DNA of 45,691 nt, taken from Caldilineaceae bacterium. GTDB lineage: Bacteria > Chloroflexota > Anaerolineae > Caldilineales > Caldilineaceae. Numbering within the stretch: position 1 is the first letter of the stretch; each line of letters opens with the position of its first letter. Where the stretch lies: the NCBI GenBank assembly GCA_020846635.1, contig JADLDO010000018.1, positions 1 to 45,691 of the forward strand. Direction: 5' to 3'. Both the position numbers and the translations under genes were made by a program. Of the stretch, positions 45,251 to 45,691 are shown in pieces. The notes below the pieces were generated by a model, which worked only from the letters and a program-made list of their open reading frames with translations, searched no databases and was not told the origin of the DNA.

Positions 45251-45291
45251 AAAAAAGACCAGGCGCGCTTACCCACCGGCAAGCTACCTGG
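45251..45291 (-). terminator. Intrinsic terminator in the glmU leader
   Basis: On the minus strand CCAGG (45287-45291) pairs with CCTGG (45259-45263), and GCTTGCC (78-84 in the 45200s) pairs with GGTAAGC (67-73) inside it, around a small loop. The stem runs into TCTTTTTT (45251-45258). It ends about 60 bp before glmU, too far upstream to terminate any gene seen here except as a leader attenuator or the end of a small RNA. Confidence 0.75.
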
Positions 45292-45335
45292 CCCGATCCG
45301 TCGACCTTAGATATAGATTGGTTCCGAAGCTTCTC

Positions 45336-45476
45336 CCCGGTCAAATGACCAGGCGTAGAGTTCGGAGGTTTATCGTCATCCATCAACTTTTTAAGAAATG
45401 ACAGTCGCAAGAGTTCGCCTGCCAGTGTATCATGGCGGCATAAGACAGTGCAACCTACGGTTGCGCTGCGACTGTC
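45336..45476 (-). ncRNA. Structured leader RNA upstream of glmU
   Basis: Minus-strand folding gives a 77-nt three-way junction (45400-45476). A 10-bp closing stem GACAGTCGCA/TGCGACTGTC holds hairpins GCAACC/GGTTGC (45450-45464) and GCCGCCA/TGGCAGGC (45417-45439, one bulge). A hairpin CCTGGTC-ATTT-GACCGGG (45336-45353) follows. Its CCTGG could instead pair with the 5' arm CCAGG of the terminator at 45287-45291. I know no riboswitch class with this shape. The promoter is uncertain (TATACT at 45546-45551 has a poor -35). Confidence 0.45.
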
Positions 45477-45597
45477 GGACAAACCATCTAGTCCGTTGCT
45501 ATCGTACTGCAATTATGTCGAAAAATGCGGATAACACCTAGACATAGTATAACCACTAGATGGTCCAAAAAAAAAGGCAGGGGTGAGGGAAGATGAA

Positions 45598-45691
45598 GGT
45601 TGGCAATGACCTACTCTCGCATGCAGTTACCCACATACTACCATCGGCGCTGGCGGGCTTAACGGCCGGGTTCGAGATGGGACCGGGTGTA
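45598..45691 (-). rRNA. rrf: 5S ribosomal RNA, 3' part (cut by window edge)
   Basis: The minus strand reads CCCATCTCGAACCCGG, AAGCCCGCCAGCGCCGATGGT and GAGAGTAGGTCATTGCC, the conserved 5S loop B to 3' stem sequence. About 94 nt are present; the 5' end lies beyond the window. The 3' end is estimated from the terminal stem as about 45598. A run of nine T residues on the minus strand (45567-45575) shortly after it may end the rRNA transcript, though no strong hairpin precedes it. Confidence 0.93.

Noticed and set aside
45400..45476. The 77-nt folded element as a tRNA
   Set aside because: It lacks the TTC loop, D-loop GG and the anticodon-arm spacing, and has only two internal hairpins.
45246..45512. 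An 88-codon minus-strand frame before glmU
   Set aside because: It runs through the three-way junction and terminator stems and has no ribosome site or recognisable sequence.

Overview
The window is a gene-dense piece of a bacterial chromosome with moderately high GC. It most resembles a member of the Chloroflexota (Anaerolineae/Caldilineae-like). That placement is an inference from protein character: an S12 with an extra basic segment before its KRGVC motif, a split PEP-utilising enzyme, a lipoprotein-type YidC and many diverged housekeeping proteins. No phage, IS element, CRISPR array or tRNA was seen.

Layout. Positions 1-4 kb carry the str cluster on the minus strand (rpsL, rpsG, fusA and the first 40 codons of tuf), with separate promoters for rpsL and tuf. 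Positions 4.3-11.1 kb, also minus, hold a small lipoprotein, a MerR/excisionase-type regulator that looks leaderless, priA and a long disordered membrane protein. At about 11.1-11.4 kb the coding strand flips. The plus strand then carries the set usually found near a replication origin: rpmH, rnpA, yidD, yidC, jag, a PfkB kinase, parA, parB and a Gfo/Idh/MocA protein. An array of eight 14-bp repeats lies between yidD and yidC. Next come a MerR-B12 regulator (CarH-like but lacking key photosensor residues), a prenyl-synthase-like protein without its Asp motifs, a Crp/Fnr regulator, a ~1-kb gap with a strong promoter, and rho.

Positions 24.7-28.8 kb form an iron/corrinoid-type ABC importer operon (lipoprotein, permease, ATPase) ending in a methyltransferase, with a strong hairpin between the first two genes. 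A LysM/M23 envelope hydrolase converges on fumC through a shared terminator. A response regulator/kinase pair, a secreted protein and a soluble GAF-PAS kinase follow.

Positions 37.9-42 kb carry a two-gene enzyme resembling rifampin phosphotransferase or phenylphosphate synthase. Its halves lie in one frame separated by a single TGA, and it is translationally coupled to a drug-type MFS exporter. The window ends on the minus strand with cdd, a CNNM/CorC-type membrane protein, glmU behind a structured leader with an intrinsic terminator, and the 3' part of a 5S rRNA.

The most interesting items are the split phosphotransferase-exporter cassette, the glmU leader (a possible attenuator), the modified B12 regulator beside a dead-looking prenyl synthase, two leaderless promoters, and the 14-bp repeat array. 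All calls were made by reading the sequence; no database search was run.
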